64,000 nucleotides of DNA from Galbibacter marinus. GTDB taxonomy: Bacteria; Bacteroidota; Bacteroidia; Flavobacteriales; Flavobacteriaceae. Shown one piece after another: positions 1-9,219 of this stretch. The stretch is from positions 124,001 to 188,000 of the forward strand of contig NZ_AMSG01000004.1 in assembly GCF_000300875.1 (NCBI RefSeq). The letters run 5' to 3'. The notes below the pieces were generated by a model. It was not told the origin of the DNA, did no database searches, and saw only the letters and a list, made by a program, of their open reading frames with translations. How positions within the stretch are numbered: the stretch's first letter is position 1; every line of letters starts with the position of its first letter. Position numbers and translations under genes: made by a program.

Positions 1-2049
1 GACTTCAATACCATTGATAGCAGTTTTATCAATAAGAAGATATTTAAGGGTATGGAGTTTATTTTTGACCAAGTAGATACCTCCAGTATTACTGGAAAGA
101 CTTACCTGCCCATTTTTATCAACGAATCCTACTCAGAGGTTTACGGAGATAACAACTTAAACACAAATATTGAAAAATTACTCGGAAATAAAAATTCCGG
201 TTTTAGTAACAACCAGAGTATTGTCATGTACGTGAAGGATCTCTATGCAGACTATAATATCTATGACAATTATATAAGGCTATTTAATAAAAGTTTTGTC
301 AGTCCGCTTTCTCGTACCGGTGTGGATGTATATAATTATGTCTTATCAGATAGCGCCTATATTGGTGACAAATGGTGTTACAATATTATCTATTACCCAA
401 GAAGGTCAAACGAATTGACTTTTAAAGGTAATTTCTGGGTGAATGACACCACCTTTGCCGTTAAAAAAATTAATATGCAAGCCTCCAAGAGCGCCAACTT
501 AAACTGGGTTAAGGAGTTGTATATAGAACAGGAATTTGACGTGCTAAACGATACAGTATTCTTATTAAAACGAGATTATTTGTTAAGTGATTTTAGTCTT
601 CGCCAAAAAGAAGAATCTAAGGGTGTTTACGGAAAACGAACCACTATTTATGATCATTATGAGTTTGATGATGAGAAGCCAAAAAGCTTTTACATCAAAC
701 GTGTTGATCCTTATAACGAATTAGTATACAATAGGGATAGTGTTTTTTGGGAACAGAATCGAATGGAGGCGCTAAACAATGATGAGAAGGGAGTGTATAA
801 GATGTTGGATACTTTAAAAACTGTTCCAAAATTCAAGCGACTCTATGATCTTGCTACTATTTTGGTCTCAGGTTATGTGGAGTTGAGTGATTTTAATCTT
901 GACTATGGGCCAATCTACTCTACCTTTGGTTTTAATGATGCTGAAGGGGTGAGACTCCGAGCCGGGGGAAGAACTTATTTTGGGCCAAATGATTCGTGGC
1001 GTCTAGAAGGATATACAGCATATGGTTTTAAGGATAAAAAATTCAAATACGGATTCTCCGCCAAATGGTTGTTAGATCGTAAAAACCGATTGATTGTTTC
1101 TGCAGGGACCCGTAGAGATATTGAACAATTAGGAGTTAGTTTAACTGCCACCAACGATGTTCTTGGACGAAGCTTTGCTTCCTCAGCCATTTTTACCTCT
1201 GGAAACAATTATACCTTAACGGATATTAATCTGACAACCTTTAGTTTGGGTTATGAGCCTCTTAAAAATCTAACCTTAAGAACCGAACTAACCTATAGAA
1301 CACTGAAATCCGCTTTGCCAGATCAATTTAATTTAGATTATGTTGATATGGACGAGCCCACAGGAGTTGCAAGTCAAGTTAAACAATTTGATATTAAAGC
1401 TGAGATCGAATACACCCCAGGTAAAAAGACCATTGGCTATGGGGTAGATAGAGGAGTGGTAAGTAATGACTATGCGCGTATACATCTTTTATATACTGCA
1501 GGATTTGAAGGATTCTTGGAAAGTGACTTTGATTATCGAAGGCTTCAATTTTACTATCGTCAACCCTTTCATTTAGGAGGTTTGGGACGAAGTATTACCA
1601 CCATTGAAGCAGGGAAGACATTTAGCGAAGTACCACTTAGTCTTCTGAGTCCAATTCCTGGGAACCAGACTTATTTTTCGATTTATAATACATTTCCGAA
1701 TCTTAACTTCTACGAATTTGTTACCGACACTTATGTCTCTGGACAGCTTGAACACAACTTTAATGGTAAGATATTTTCAAGGATTCCTCTGCTCAAGAAA
1801 TTGAATCTTAGAGAAATTGTTGGTATTCGTGGAGTTTGGGGAGATATATCGGATGAGAATATCGCACTTAATGCCCCTTCTGGAAATTTATTGATTGCAC
1901 CTTCAGACCAGGTGTATTATGAATATTCTTTTGGAATTGGGAACATATTTAAACTCCTGCGAATCGACTTTAACTTTCGGGGGAATTATCTTGATCTACC
2001 TGAGGCTCGAAACTTTTCGGTTACAGGGAATTTGCAATTTTCTTTTTAA
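1..2049 (+). CDS. DUF5686-family outer membrane protein, 5' end cut by window
   Basis: The ORF track begins at an internal ATG (52), but the frame is open back to base 1 (DFNTIDSSFINKK...), so this is the 3' part of a longer gene. The visible ~680 residues resemble the DUF5686 proteins of Bacteroidota. These normally carry an N-terminal carboxypeptidase-regulatory-like domain (here it would lie upstream) followed by an outer-membrane beta-barrel. The C-terminal half has alternating aromatic/hydrophobic strands (GYGVDRG, FYYRQPFHLGGLG) and ends in aromatic residues (LQFSF), as expected for a barrel. The exact function of the family is unknown. It is followed by the ppa promoter, so it is likely the last gene of its own transcript. 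Family assignment is fairly confident; role is not assigned. Confidence 0.72.
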   Translation, partial: DFNTIDSSFINKKIFKGMEFIFDQVDTSSITGKTYLPIFINESYSEVYGDNNLNTNIEKLLGNKNSGFSNNQSIVMYVKDLYADYNIYDNYIRLFNKSFVSPLSRTGVDVYNYVLSDSAYIGDKWCYNIIYYPRRSNELTFKGNFWVNDTTFAVKKINMQASKSANLNWVKELYIEQEFDVLNDTVFLLKRDYLLSDFSLRQKEESKGVYGKRTTIYDHYEFDDEKPKSFYIKRVDPYNELVYNRDSVFWEQNRMEALNNDEKGVYKMLDTLKTVPKFKRLYDLATILVSGYVELSDFNLDYGPIYSTFGFNDAEGVRLRAGGRTYFGPNDSWRLEGYTAYGFKDKKFKYGFSAKWLLDRKNRLIVSAGTRRDIEQLGVSLTATNDVLGRSFASSAIFTSGNNYTLTDINLTTFSLGYEPLKNLTLRTELTYRTLKSALPDQFNLDYVDMDEPTGVASQVKQFDIKAEIEYTPGKKTIGYGVDRGVVSNDYARIHLLYTAGFEGFLESDFDYRRLQFYYRQPFHLGGLGRSITTIEAGKTFSEVPLSLLSPIPGNQTYFSIYNTFPNLNFYEFVTDTYVSGQLEHNFNGKIFSRIPLLKKLNLREIVGIRGVWGDISDENIALNAPSGNLLIAPSDQVYYEYSFGIGNIFKLLRIDFNFRGNYLDLPEARNFSVTGNLQFSF

Positions 2050-2093
2050 GTGTTTTTGCTGTCTTAAATTTGTGACAAATTATGCACTTTACA

Positions 2094-2124
2094 TTGCTAA
2101 TAAAGAAGCTTTTCACTACTTTTG
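2094..2124 (+). promoter_or_regulatory. Bacteroidota-type promoter for ppa
   Basis: TTG at 2094-2096, a 20-base spacer and TACTTTTG at 2117-2124 match the flavobacterial consensus TTG-N17-23-TAnnTTTG. Transcription would begin near 2131, giving a leader of about 70 bases before the ppa ATG at 2202. This is among the best consensus promoters in the window. Confidence 0.65.
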
Positions 2125-2201
2125 CACCCCGATAAATAAGAGTTATAACGGCTTTTGTCATGACCTAATGAGGGTAGACAAGGCTTTAAATATATAAATA
2201 A

Positions 2202-2729
2202 ATGAGCGCAGATCAGATTTCTTCATTCGATGTACTTATCGAAATCCCTAAGGGAAGTAGAAATAAATATGAGTATGATTTTAAACTAAAGAAAGTCAGA
2301 TACGATCGTATGATTTTCTCTTCTATGATGTATCCAGCTGATTACGGATTTGTTCCAGAAACATTAGCCTTAGACGGAGATGCATTAGATGTGTTGGTTT
2401 TAGTTACCGAACCTACCTTCCCTGGATGTGTGATGGAGGTGAAGCCTATTGGTGTATTCCATATGGAAGATGAAAAGGGTCCAGATGAAAAGATCATTTG
2501 TGTGCCTGTTTCTGATCCAGTATGGAACCGTGTGGGTGACTTATCTGAACTCAATCCTCATTTAATTAAAGAAATTGAACACTTTTTCCAAGTTTACAAA
2601 GACTTAGAAAAGAAAAAAGTATCTATTGGAGGCTGGGGTGACCACCAAGAAGCGAAGGAAATTGTCGCTTTATGTGTTAACCGATTCCAAGATAGCGATG
2701 TGCCTCGTGATGAAGTTTGCATCGATTAA
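2202..2729 (+). CDS. ppa: Soluble inorganic pyrophosphatase (family I)
   Basis: Cytoplasmic hydrolysis of pyrophosphate to two phosphates, pulling biosynthetic reactions forward. The 175 residues are typical for family I. The family signature appears as DGDALDVLV (around residue 58), with Ala where Pro or Glu is usual, and the metal-binding acidic residues are kept. Further family segments are MMYPADYGFVPET and KKKVSIGGWGDHQEA. It has its own promoter upstream and a terminator directly behind it, so it is probably monocistronic. The next gene is the membrane pyrophosphatase, so both enzymes acting on pyrophosphate are neighbours. Start ATG at 2202 fits the family N-terminus. Confidence 0.95.
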   Translation: MSADQISSFDVLIEIPKGSRNKYEYDFKLKKVRYDRMIFSSMMYPADYGFVPETLALDGDALDVLVLVTEPTFPGCVMEVKPIGVFHMEDEKGPDEKIICVPVSDPVWNRVGDLSELNPHLIKEIEHFFQVYKDLEKKKVSIGGWGDHQEAKEIVALCVNRFQDSDVPRDEVCID

Positions 2730-2754
2730 GGATTAAAAACGATCATAATATTTT

Positions 2755-2784
2755 AAACAGTAACTCAAAAGGTTGCTGTTTTTT
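2755..2784 (+). terminator. Rho-independent terminator after ppa
   Basis: AAACAGtAAC (2755-2764) pairs with GTTgCTGTTT (2772-2781) and runs into a T tract. It lies 25 bases behind the ppa stop codon and separates ppa from hppA. Confidence 0.6.
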
Positions 2785-2838
2785 ATTTCTATTGGTTTTA
2801 GTACATTTAACAATAATTGTATTAACTAACATATATTT

Positions 2839-5199
2839 ATGGAAACCAATATTATTTATCTGCCTATTATCATGGCCATTATCGGCCTTATATTTATGGT
2901 CGTTAAAGCTGGATGGGTTAAAAAACAACCAGCTGGAAGCGATAAAATGCAATCAATCTCAAAGAGTATAAAGGAAGGAGCGCTCGCTTTTCTTAATGCA
3001 GAGTATCGATTGCTGTTTATTTTTGTAATTATTGCCTCGGTAGCTTTATTTGGGATATCAGTACTTGTCCCTACAACTAGTTGGATGATTGTACCTGCCT
3101 TTATCTTTGGTGCTTTTTTTTCTGCTTTGGCTGGAAATATCGGGATGCGCATTGCCACAGAGGCCAATGCTAGAACCTCGGAAGCGGCCAAAACTAGTCT
3201 CCCTCAAGCTTTAAAAGTATCCTTTTCAGGAGGAACGGTAATGGGACTGGGTGTTGCAGGTCTTGCTGTACTAGGACTCAGTTTATGGTTCTTATTTTTC
3301 ATTGGACAATTTGTTGGCTCAAGTGCAGATTTCTACAGCGATATGACCATTGTTCTAGAGGCTCTGGCCGGATTTTCTTTAGGAGCTGAATCTATAGCAT
3401 TGTTTGCTAGAGTAGGTGGAGGGATCTACACCAAGGCAGCAGATGTGGGTGCGGATTTAGTAGGAAAAGTAGAAGCTGGAATTCCTGAAGATGACCCACG
3501 AAACCCCGCGACCATTGCTGATAATGTTGGTGATAATGTTGGAGACGTGGCAGGTATGGGAGCTGATTTATTTGGCTCTTATGTGGCTACAGTGCTCGCG
3601 GCCATGGTACTTGGGAATTATATCATCAGAGATATGAGTGTTGACACTCCATTTGTGGATGCCTTTAATAATATGGGACCTATTTTACTTCCTCTGGTGA
3701 TTGCTGGAGTAGGTATATTGGCCTCCATTATAGGAACCTTTCTTGTGCGTATATCTAGTAATGATGCCCGAGAAGCGCAGGTTCAAAGAGCTTTGGATAC
3801 AGGAAATTGGGTGGCTATTGGACTTACCTTACTCTCTAGTTATTTTTTGATTCAGTATATGCTTCCAGAGATGATGTATATGAATTTATTTGGTAGGAGT
3901 GAAGCTGTTGCTGTTCCCTCTATCAACGTGTTTTGGGCGGCTTGTATTGGACTCGCTGTTGGTGCATTAATTTCGTATGTAACTGCTTATTATACAAGTT
4001 TAGGTAAAAAACCAGTGATGGATATTGTACAGAACAGTTCTACGGGAGCTGCTACTAATATTATTGCTGGATTGGCTGTTGGTATGAAATCAACCTTTTG
4101 GTCGGTATTGTTATTTGCCGTGGCTATTTATGGATCTTATGAATTGGCTGGATTCTACGGTGTTGCGTTGGCTGCATCTGCAATGATGGCAACCACCGCT
4201 ATGCAGTTAGCAATCGATGCCTTTGGGCCTATTGCAGATAATGCAGGAGGTGTGGCTGAGATGAGTGAATTGGAGCCTCAGGTTCGTGAGCGTACAGATA
4301 TTTTGGATTCTGTGGGTAATACCACTGCTGCTGTAGGTAAAGGATTTGCGATAGCCTCTGCTGCATTAACTGCTTTGGCCTTGTTTGCAGCCTATGTGAC
4401 CTTTACTGGTATCGATGGGATTAATATTTTTAAAGCCGATGTGTTAGCGACGCTTTTTGTGGGTGCTATGATCCCAGTAGTGTTCTCCGCCTTAGCTATG
4501 AAGTCTGTCGGTAAAGCAGCTATGGAAATGGTTCAGGAGGTGCGCAGACAGTTTAGAGAAATTCCAGGTATATTAGAAGGTACGGGAACCCCAGAGTATG
4601 GAAAATGCGTGGAAATATCCACCAAAGCAGCTTTAAAAGAAATGCTTCTACCTGGCTTGTTAACTATAATTACCCCCATAATCATCGGATTGCTTTTAGG
4701 GGCTGAACCACTCGGTGGCTATATGGCTGGAGTTTGTGTATCAGGAGTTATGTGGGCGATATTTCAGAACAATGCTGGTGGTGCATGGGATAATGCAAAA
4801 AAATCCTTTGAAGCTGGAGTGGAAATCGATGGGGAAATGACCTATAAAGGTTCTCCTGCACATAAGGCAGCCGTTACAGGTGATACCGTTGGGGATCCAT
4901 TTAAGGATACCTCTGGGCCTTCTATGAATATTTTGATCAAACTCACCTGTTTAGTAGGACTGGTAATTGCTCCTATTCTTGGCGGACACCACAATGATTC
5001 TGCTGAGGTGGTGGATCATAATCAACAACAAAAAGTTATTAGTGTGACTCTTGCCTCAGAAAAAGATGGTCAAACCACAGCTACAATTAAAACCCTAGAA
5101 GTTCAAAGTGGTAAAGAAATCGCAAGTGAATCTATCATAGGTGGAACATCTGAAGAAATACAACAAACGATAGAGAAAGTAAAAGGGACTATCGAATAA
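2839..5199 (+). CDS. hppA: Membrane-bound ion-pumping pyrophosphatase
   Basis: Integral membrane enzyme that couples pyrophosphate hydrolysis to cation export. The 786 residues contain many membrane segments and the family hallmarks [18 protein letters not shown] and [18 protein letters not shown]. The motif [10 protein letters not shown] has Ala where K+-independent enzymes carry Lys, which predicts potassium dependence. The gate glutamate found in Na+ pumps as ADLxESY is missing (ADLFGSY); instead Glu184 occurs in GAESIALF, where most homologues have Ser. This suggests the displaced-glutamate subclass and proton transport (inference). A hydrophilic tail of about 70 residues follows the last membrane segment. 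It sits directly behind ppa, separated by a terminator. Confidence 0.95.
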   Translation: METNIIYLPIIMAIIGLIFMVVKAGWVKKQPAGSDKMQSISKSIKEGALAFLNAEYRLLFIFVIIASVALFGISVLVPTTSWMIVPAFIFGAFFSALAGNIGMRIATEANARTSEAAKTSLPQALKVSFSGGTVMGLGVAGLAVLGLSLWFLFFIGQFVGSSADFYSDMTIVLEALAGFSLGAESIALFARVGGGIYTKAADVGADLVGKVEAGIPEDDPRNPATIADNVGDNVGDVAGMGADLFGSYVATVLAAMVLGNYIIRDMSVDTPFVDAFNNMGPILLPLVIAGVGILASIIGTFLVRISSNDAREAQVQRALDTGNWVAIGLTLLSSYFLIQYMLPEMMYMNLFGRSEAVAVPSINVFWAACIGLAVGALISYVTAYYTSLGKKPVMDIVQNSSTGAATNIIAGLAVGMKSTFWSVLLFAVAIYGSYELAGFYGVALAASAMMATTAMQLAIDAFGPIADNAGGVAEMSELEPQVRERTDILDSVGNTTAAVGKGFAIASAALTALALFAAYVTFTGIDGINIFKADVLATLFVGAMIPVVFSALAMKSVGKAAMEMVQEVRRQFREIPGILEGTGTPEYGKCVEISTKAALKEMLLPGLLTIITPIIIGLLLGAEPLGGYMAGVCVSGVMWAIFQNNAGGAWDNAKKSFEAGVEIDGEMTYKGSPAHKAAVTGDTVGDPFKDTSGPSMNILIKLTCLVGLVIAPILGGHHNDSAEVVDHNQQQKVISVTLASEKDGQTTATIKTLEVQSGKEIASESIIGGTSEEIQQTIEKVKGTIE

Positions 5200-5260
5200 T
5201 TTCAGTCAAAGACCTTTTGGAGAAATCCCAAAAATAATTAAAGTCAATTGACTCCAAATA

Positions 5261-5294
5261 AAAAGCCTCTCGATATAAAAACGAGAGGCTTTTT
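5261..5294. terminator. Terminator after hppA, possibly bidirectional
   Basis: AGCCTCTCG (5264-5272) and CGAGAGGCT (5282-5290) form a perfect 9-bp stem, with A's on the left and T's on the right. It would end hppA transcription and may also stop minus-strand transcription from the SulP gene. The bases from 5300 to 5490 are A+T rich and show no gene. Confidence 0.8.
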
Positions 5295-5490
5295 CCCTAA
5301 ACTAATACCTACTACTATGTAATGATTACTTTATATACGCTGCAATTTTAGATTTGGATTTCGAAAAAGTAATTATTTTCAATTTATTTTTTGTTTTATT
5401 TTAATATACTCTATAACTGTCTGATAGTAAATATCTTGTGGATCGATAAAAAATTAAACTTTTTTTTGATTTTAAATGATTCTCGCTCCT

Positions 5491-7023
5491 TTAACGTGGC
5501 ATAACTTTATAAGTTGGGTCTTCAATGATATTGACATCAATGACTGATTCGGCATTTTTAATTAACCGTCGGCAATCTGAGCTTAAGTGACGCAAATGAA
5601 TGGTCTTTCCTTCTTTTTTATATTTCTCTGTAAGTTTATTTAGCGCATCAATGGCTGACATATCCACGACCTTACTTTCTTTAAAATCTATTACGACTTC
5701 TTCTGGGTCATTAAGCACATCAAATTTATCCATAAACACTGTGGTGGATCCAAAAAATAGTGGCCCGAAAATCTCATAATGCTTTACGCCTTGATCATCG
5801 ATGTGTTTTCTTGCTCTAATGCGTTTGGCGCTTTCCCAAGCAAAGACTAGCGCAGAAAGCACTACACCAATTAAAACAGCTAATGCTAGATTGTGTAATA
5901 CAACAGTAATTACAGCCACTAACATTCCGATTAATATATCATGTCGAGGCATTTTGTTTATAATTCTAAAACTCGCCCATTCGAAGGTTCCTATGGCTAC
6001 CATCATCATCACTCCTACAAGTGCAGCCATGGGGATTTGCTCTATGACTGGACCTCCAATTAGGATGATAAATAAAATAGTCAAAGCTCCTATAATAGCA
6101 GAAATCCTTGTTCTTGCGCCTGCTCCTACATTGACCAGTGTTTGCGCTACCATGGCACATCCACCCATACCTGAGAAAAAGCCATTGGTGATATTGGCTA
6201 AGCCTTGGGCAGTAGCTTCTCGGTTAGATGAGCCCTTGGTGTTGGTGATTTCATCTACCATATTAAGGGTAAGGAGTGTTTCTATTAAACCCACTCCAGC
6301 CATTACTAGGGCATAGGGGAAAATTACCTTTAGCGTTTCGAGGCTAAAGGGTACCTGTGGTATATTAAACGGAGGGAACGTACCTTGTACTGAAGCAATA
6401 TCGATTACTCTTTTAGTGTCAATATTCAAAAAGTAAACTAGTGCGAAAACAACCAAAATCGCTACCAATGAAGCGGGTATTGTTTTTGTGAATTTTGGAA
6501 GTACCAGAACAATGGCGATGGTTAGCAAAGTCAGACCTATCATGATGAACAATTCGTTTCCTTGCATCCAATGTTCTATCCCGTTTTCTTTGAATTTAAA
6601 CTGAGCCACCTGGGACATAAATATAATTACTGCTAAACCATTTAAAAATCCGTACATGACTGGTTGAGGGATGAGTCTTACAAATTTCCCCAATTTAAAA
6701 AGTCCTACAAGCATTTGAAATATTCCAGCTAAAATAACTGCAGCAAATAAATATTCAACCCCGTGAGAGGCTGCTAAGGCCATTAATACCACAACAGTGG
6801 CGCCAGCTCCACCAGATACCATAGCGGGTCTTCCTCCAAAGATCGCGGTTACAAGCCCCATTAAAAAGGCAGCATAAAGACCAGTTAGTGGTGAGAGCCC
6901 TGCTAAAATAGCGAAGGACAAAGATTCTGGGATCATGGTCATGGCAACCGTTAACCCAGCCAATAATTCGTTTTTAAAATTCACTTTTTGATTAAGGTCA
7001 AAAAAGTGTAGAACTTTTTGCAT
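5491..7023 (-). CDS. SulP family inorganic anion transporter with STAS domain
   Basis: Inner-membrane anion carrier of the SLC26/SulP family (sulfate, bicarbonate or other anions; substrate cannot be read from sequence). The 510 residues start with the family segment LLAGLTVAMTMIPESLSFAILAGLSPLTGLYAAF. About ten to twelve hydrophobic segments follow to residue ~400. The C-terminal cytoplasmic STAS domain (EVVIDFKESKVVDMSAIDAL) covers roughly residues 420-500. It is transcribed alone, convergent with hppA. A TACTTTTG box on the minus strand at 7045-7052 places the transcript start about 15 bases before the ATG, supporting the chosen start. Confidence 0.93.
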   Translation of the reverse strand: MQKVLHFFDLNQKVNFKNELLAGLTVAMTMIPESLSFAILAGLSPLTGLYAAFLMGLVTAIFGGRPAMVSGGAGATVVVLMALAASHGVEYLFAAVILAGIFQMLVGLFKLGKFVRLIPQPVMYGFLNGLAVIIFMSQVAQFKFKENGIEHWMQGNELFIMIGLTLLTIAIVLVLPKFTKTIPASLVAILVVFALVYFLNIDTKRVIDIASVQGTFPPFNIPQVPFSLETLKVIFPYALVMAGVGLIETLLTLNMVDEITNTKGSSNREATAQGLANITNGFFSGMGGCAMVAQTLVNVGAGARTRISAIIGALTILFIILIGGPVIEQIPMAALVGVMMMVAIGTFEWASFRIINKMPRHDILIGMLVAVITVVLHNLALAVLIGVVLSALVFAWESAKRIRARKHIDDQGVKHYEIFGPLFFGSTTVFMDKFDVLNDPEEVVIDFKESKVVDMSAIDALNKLTEKYKKEGKTIHLRHLSSDCRRLIKNAESVIDVNIIEDPTYKVMPR

Positions 7024-7044
7024 TTTTTGTTAAAATTTAAGGCG

Positions 7045-7052
7045 CAAAAGTA
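7045..7052 (-). promoter_or_regulatory. -7 promoter element of the SulP gene
   Basis: CAAAAGTA on the plus strand is TACTTTTG on the minus strand, a match to TAnnTTTG, 22 bases before the start codon. No TTG at a proper distance was found. The remaining bases of the 326-base gap 7024-7349 show no gene or other clear signal. Confidence 0.45.
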
Positions 7053-7349
7053 GCGTTTTATACTTAGAACTCCTTGAGTAAAGGATATAATTCCAAGTAA
7101 TACATGGTCTTTTTGTTACGATAAAGCTTGGGATTTTAGGTTATTAATTGCTCCTGATGAGGTTGTGATTTGAGAAGCGTAATTTAAGTAAGTGCTTTCT
7201 TAGTGTAAAATGTAAGAATTATGATTATTTTTCGTTTCTGTAAAGATGTTGTGCCAAAGGATTTATTTAACCCTTGGTATATTAAAACCCAAAACGATAC
7301 ACTTCTAAAACTAAACAATTGGAATTAGTAGAATTAAATTAAATAACAA

Positions 7350-8150
7350 ATGACCATGAAAATTATTAAAGCTATTCCCTTATGCATGTTATTGCTTTTT
7401 ATTGCCGCCTGTTCTAGCAGCGATGATTCTCAGCCAATTGCTGAAACTTCGGATATAAAAGCCAATGTTTATCCTATTGGAGTTGGATTAGAGCGAAAAA
7501 GTGAAACCAAAATTTTCCTTAGTGAACTTCCTTATGAATCTTACCAGAGTTTTCAGCCGCTCACCTCAGTTGAAGTGCCAGAGGATATCACTGTAGTGGA
7601 TCCAGTTACCATAGATGTGGCAGAATACAAGGGAAAAACACTTTACTTTGTCGCCTTGAGAAAATATCTGTTCTCGGATGATTATTACAGTGTTACTTCG
7701 ACAACTTCAGGGCCGTTGTCAGATTACAGCGCAACTATACAGGAGGTGGATTCAGTGTATGAAGTGTCTCTAGTGTTAAGTGAGCCTTCCTCGACTGATT
7801 ACTGGGATACTTCTAAGTTGACCTTAACTGTTGAGCGTGGTGGAGCAGTTGTTCCTAATATGGAAGTGTACTGGTTTGGAGAAAGTTCTCTGTGGACACA
7901 GGAGCTCAAAGAAAATATTGAAACTCGTTATATGGTCGATGGAAGTGTCGCCTACTCTTCAATGACTCAAACCAATGCTGATGGATCCCTGGTTATTAAT
8001 GTTCCTGTAAATGAAGCAGGAGAAGTTCAACAGGGGGGAACAACTAGAAATTATAATAGTCACGTTTTTTTCGTTATTGACAACAATGTTGTTCAGCCTA
8101 CAACTGTTGATATCACCGGACTTGAAGTAGAGCATACCTTAAGTTACTAA
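7350..8150 (+). CDS. Hypothetical lipoprotein
   Basis: A 266-residue protein with a lipoprotein signal peptide: MKIIKAIPLCMLLLFIAACSSSDD, cleavage before Cys in IAAC. The rest is rich in Thr, Val, Ser and Tyr with alternating beta-strand character (DYSATIQEVDSVYEVSLVLSEPSSTDYWD, LTLTVERGGAVVPNMEVYWFG), suggesting one or two Ig-like beta-sandwich domains. I do not recognise a named family. An ATG two codons later (7356) is an equally good start because it begins MKII. It stands alone between the SulP gene and a response regulator and has its own terminator. Confidence 0.8.
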   Translation: MTMKIIKAIPLCMLLLFIAACSSSDDSQPIAETSDIKANVYPIGVGLERKSETKIFLSELPYESYQSFQPLTSVEVPEDITVVDPVTIDVAEYKGKTLYFVALRKYLFSDDYYSVTSTTSGPLSDYSATIQEVDSVYEVSLVLSEPSSTDYWDTSKLTLTVERGGAVVPNMEVYWFGESSLWTQELKENIETRYMVDGSVAYSSMTQTNADGSLVINVPVNEAGEVQQGGTTRNYNSHVFFVIDNNVVQPTTVDITGLEVEHTLSY

Positions 8151-8202
8151 ATCATATGGTTTCTTAAGATGCAGCGGGGTCTTATCCCTTTGTATTAGAT
8201 GA

Positions 8203-8238
8203 AAAAAAATAGCCCTTTCTTGACGGAAAGGGCATTTT
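8203..8238 (+). terminator. Terminator after the lipoprotein gene
   Basis: GCCCTTTC (8212-8219) and GAAAGGGC (8226-8233) form a perfect 8-bp stem with a T run behind and an A run in front, about 60 bases after the stop codon. It could act in both directions between the convergent lipoprotein and response regulator genes. Confidence 0.75.
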
Positions 8239-8423
8239 GAATATATATAGACGCTTGGAGCGGTATGTTTTAATTATATACGCCCCAGTCGTCTATTTTG
8301 GATGACTTGTTTGTGTTAAAAAAATACAAATTTTTAACAACGGTTTACCTTTCGAGCCTAGTTTAATCTAGAAGATTTTGCTTGCTCTTTTGGGATTAAT
8401 GTTTAAAAAGCCACGGCTTAGTA

Positions 8424-9053
8424 TTAATATAATTCAAGCGCTTTGGCTTGTTGAAGCATATCAACCATGTTGTCCACATTGAGCTTTTTCATAAGTCTAG
8501 CCTTATAGGTGCTGACTGTTTTTTCATTGAGCCCTAATTCTTCTGCTACTTGTTTATTCCTGCGTCCTCGAGCAAGAAGTTTTAGCACTTCGATCTCTCT
8601 AGAAGATAATTTTCTGAAAAATTTCCTAGGTTTATTAGAACTCTCATCAAAAGCAATTCGTTGTGCGAGTTCATTGGTAATGAACATGCCGCCTTGTGCT
8701 ACTTTTAAAATAGCTGTAGTGATGGTGTCTAAACTAGCTGTTTTTGAAATATAACCAGATGCACCTGCTTTTATGGTGCTCAAAGCATACACCTCTTCAG
8801 GTTGAGAACTGAAAATTACAATTTTAATATCAGGAAAATCTCTTTTAATCCTTCGTAGAGCGGTTATACCATTAACCTCTGGTATATCCATTTCAAGAAT
8901 AATGACATCAGGTTGTCTACCAACTAAAAATCCAAATAATTCTGAGGTGGTACTCACATTTCCAATAATCTCAATTACTTCACTATCTTGAAGTACATTT
9001 TTAAGGCCTATCCTAACTATAGGATGGTTATCAGCCACTAGAACTTTAATCAT
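8424..9053 (-). CDS. NarL/LuxR-type response regulator with atypical receiver
   Basis: A 209-residue DNA-binding response regulator: receiver domain about 1-120 and LuxR-type helix-turn-helix about 140-205 (LSSREIEVLKLLARGRRNKQVAEELGLNEKTVSTYKARLMKKL). The acidic pocket starts with ADNHP (Asp8, Asn9), and the conserved Ser (IFSS) and Lys (GYISK) are present. The phospho-acceptor position in VIILEMDIP is Glu54 instead of Asp. No histidine kinase lies beside it, so it is an orphan here. Glu often mimics phospho-Asp, so the protein may act without phosphorylation (inference). It is monocistronic between convergent neighbours. Confidence 0.9.
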   Translation of the reverse strand: MIKVLVADNHPIVRIGLKNVLQDSEVIEIIGNVSTTSELFGFLVGRQPDVIILEMDIPEVNGITALRRIKRDFPDIKIVIFSSQPEEVYALSTIKAGASGYISKTASLDTITTAILKVAQGGMFITNELAQRIAFDESSNKPRKFFRKLSSREIEVLKLLARGRRNKQVAEELGLNEKTVSTYKARLMKKLNVDNMVDMLQQAKALELY

Positions 9054-9219
9054 ACATTTGACCGTTTTAAAGTTAAGTTTCGATAAGCCATGTTAAGAGG
9101 GTGTATAGAACATCTTCTTTACGGCTTGGGGGGTTTTGTCGCAATAGTAATGGCTAAAGGTAATGAATTTAAATTTTTCAACAAAAAACTACCGTAATTA
9201 CATGGGAAAATAGATGGTT

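Noticed and set aside
5801-6316. 171-residue plus-strand ORF
   Set aside because: It is the antisense shadow of the SulP transporter gene, whose membrane and STAS motifs are unmistakable.
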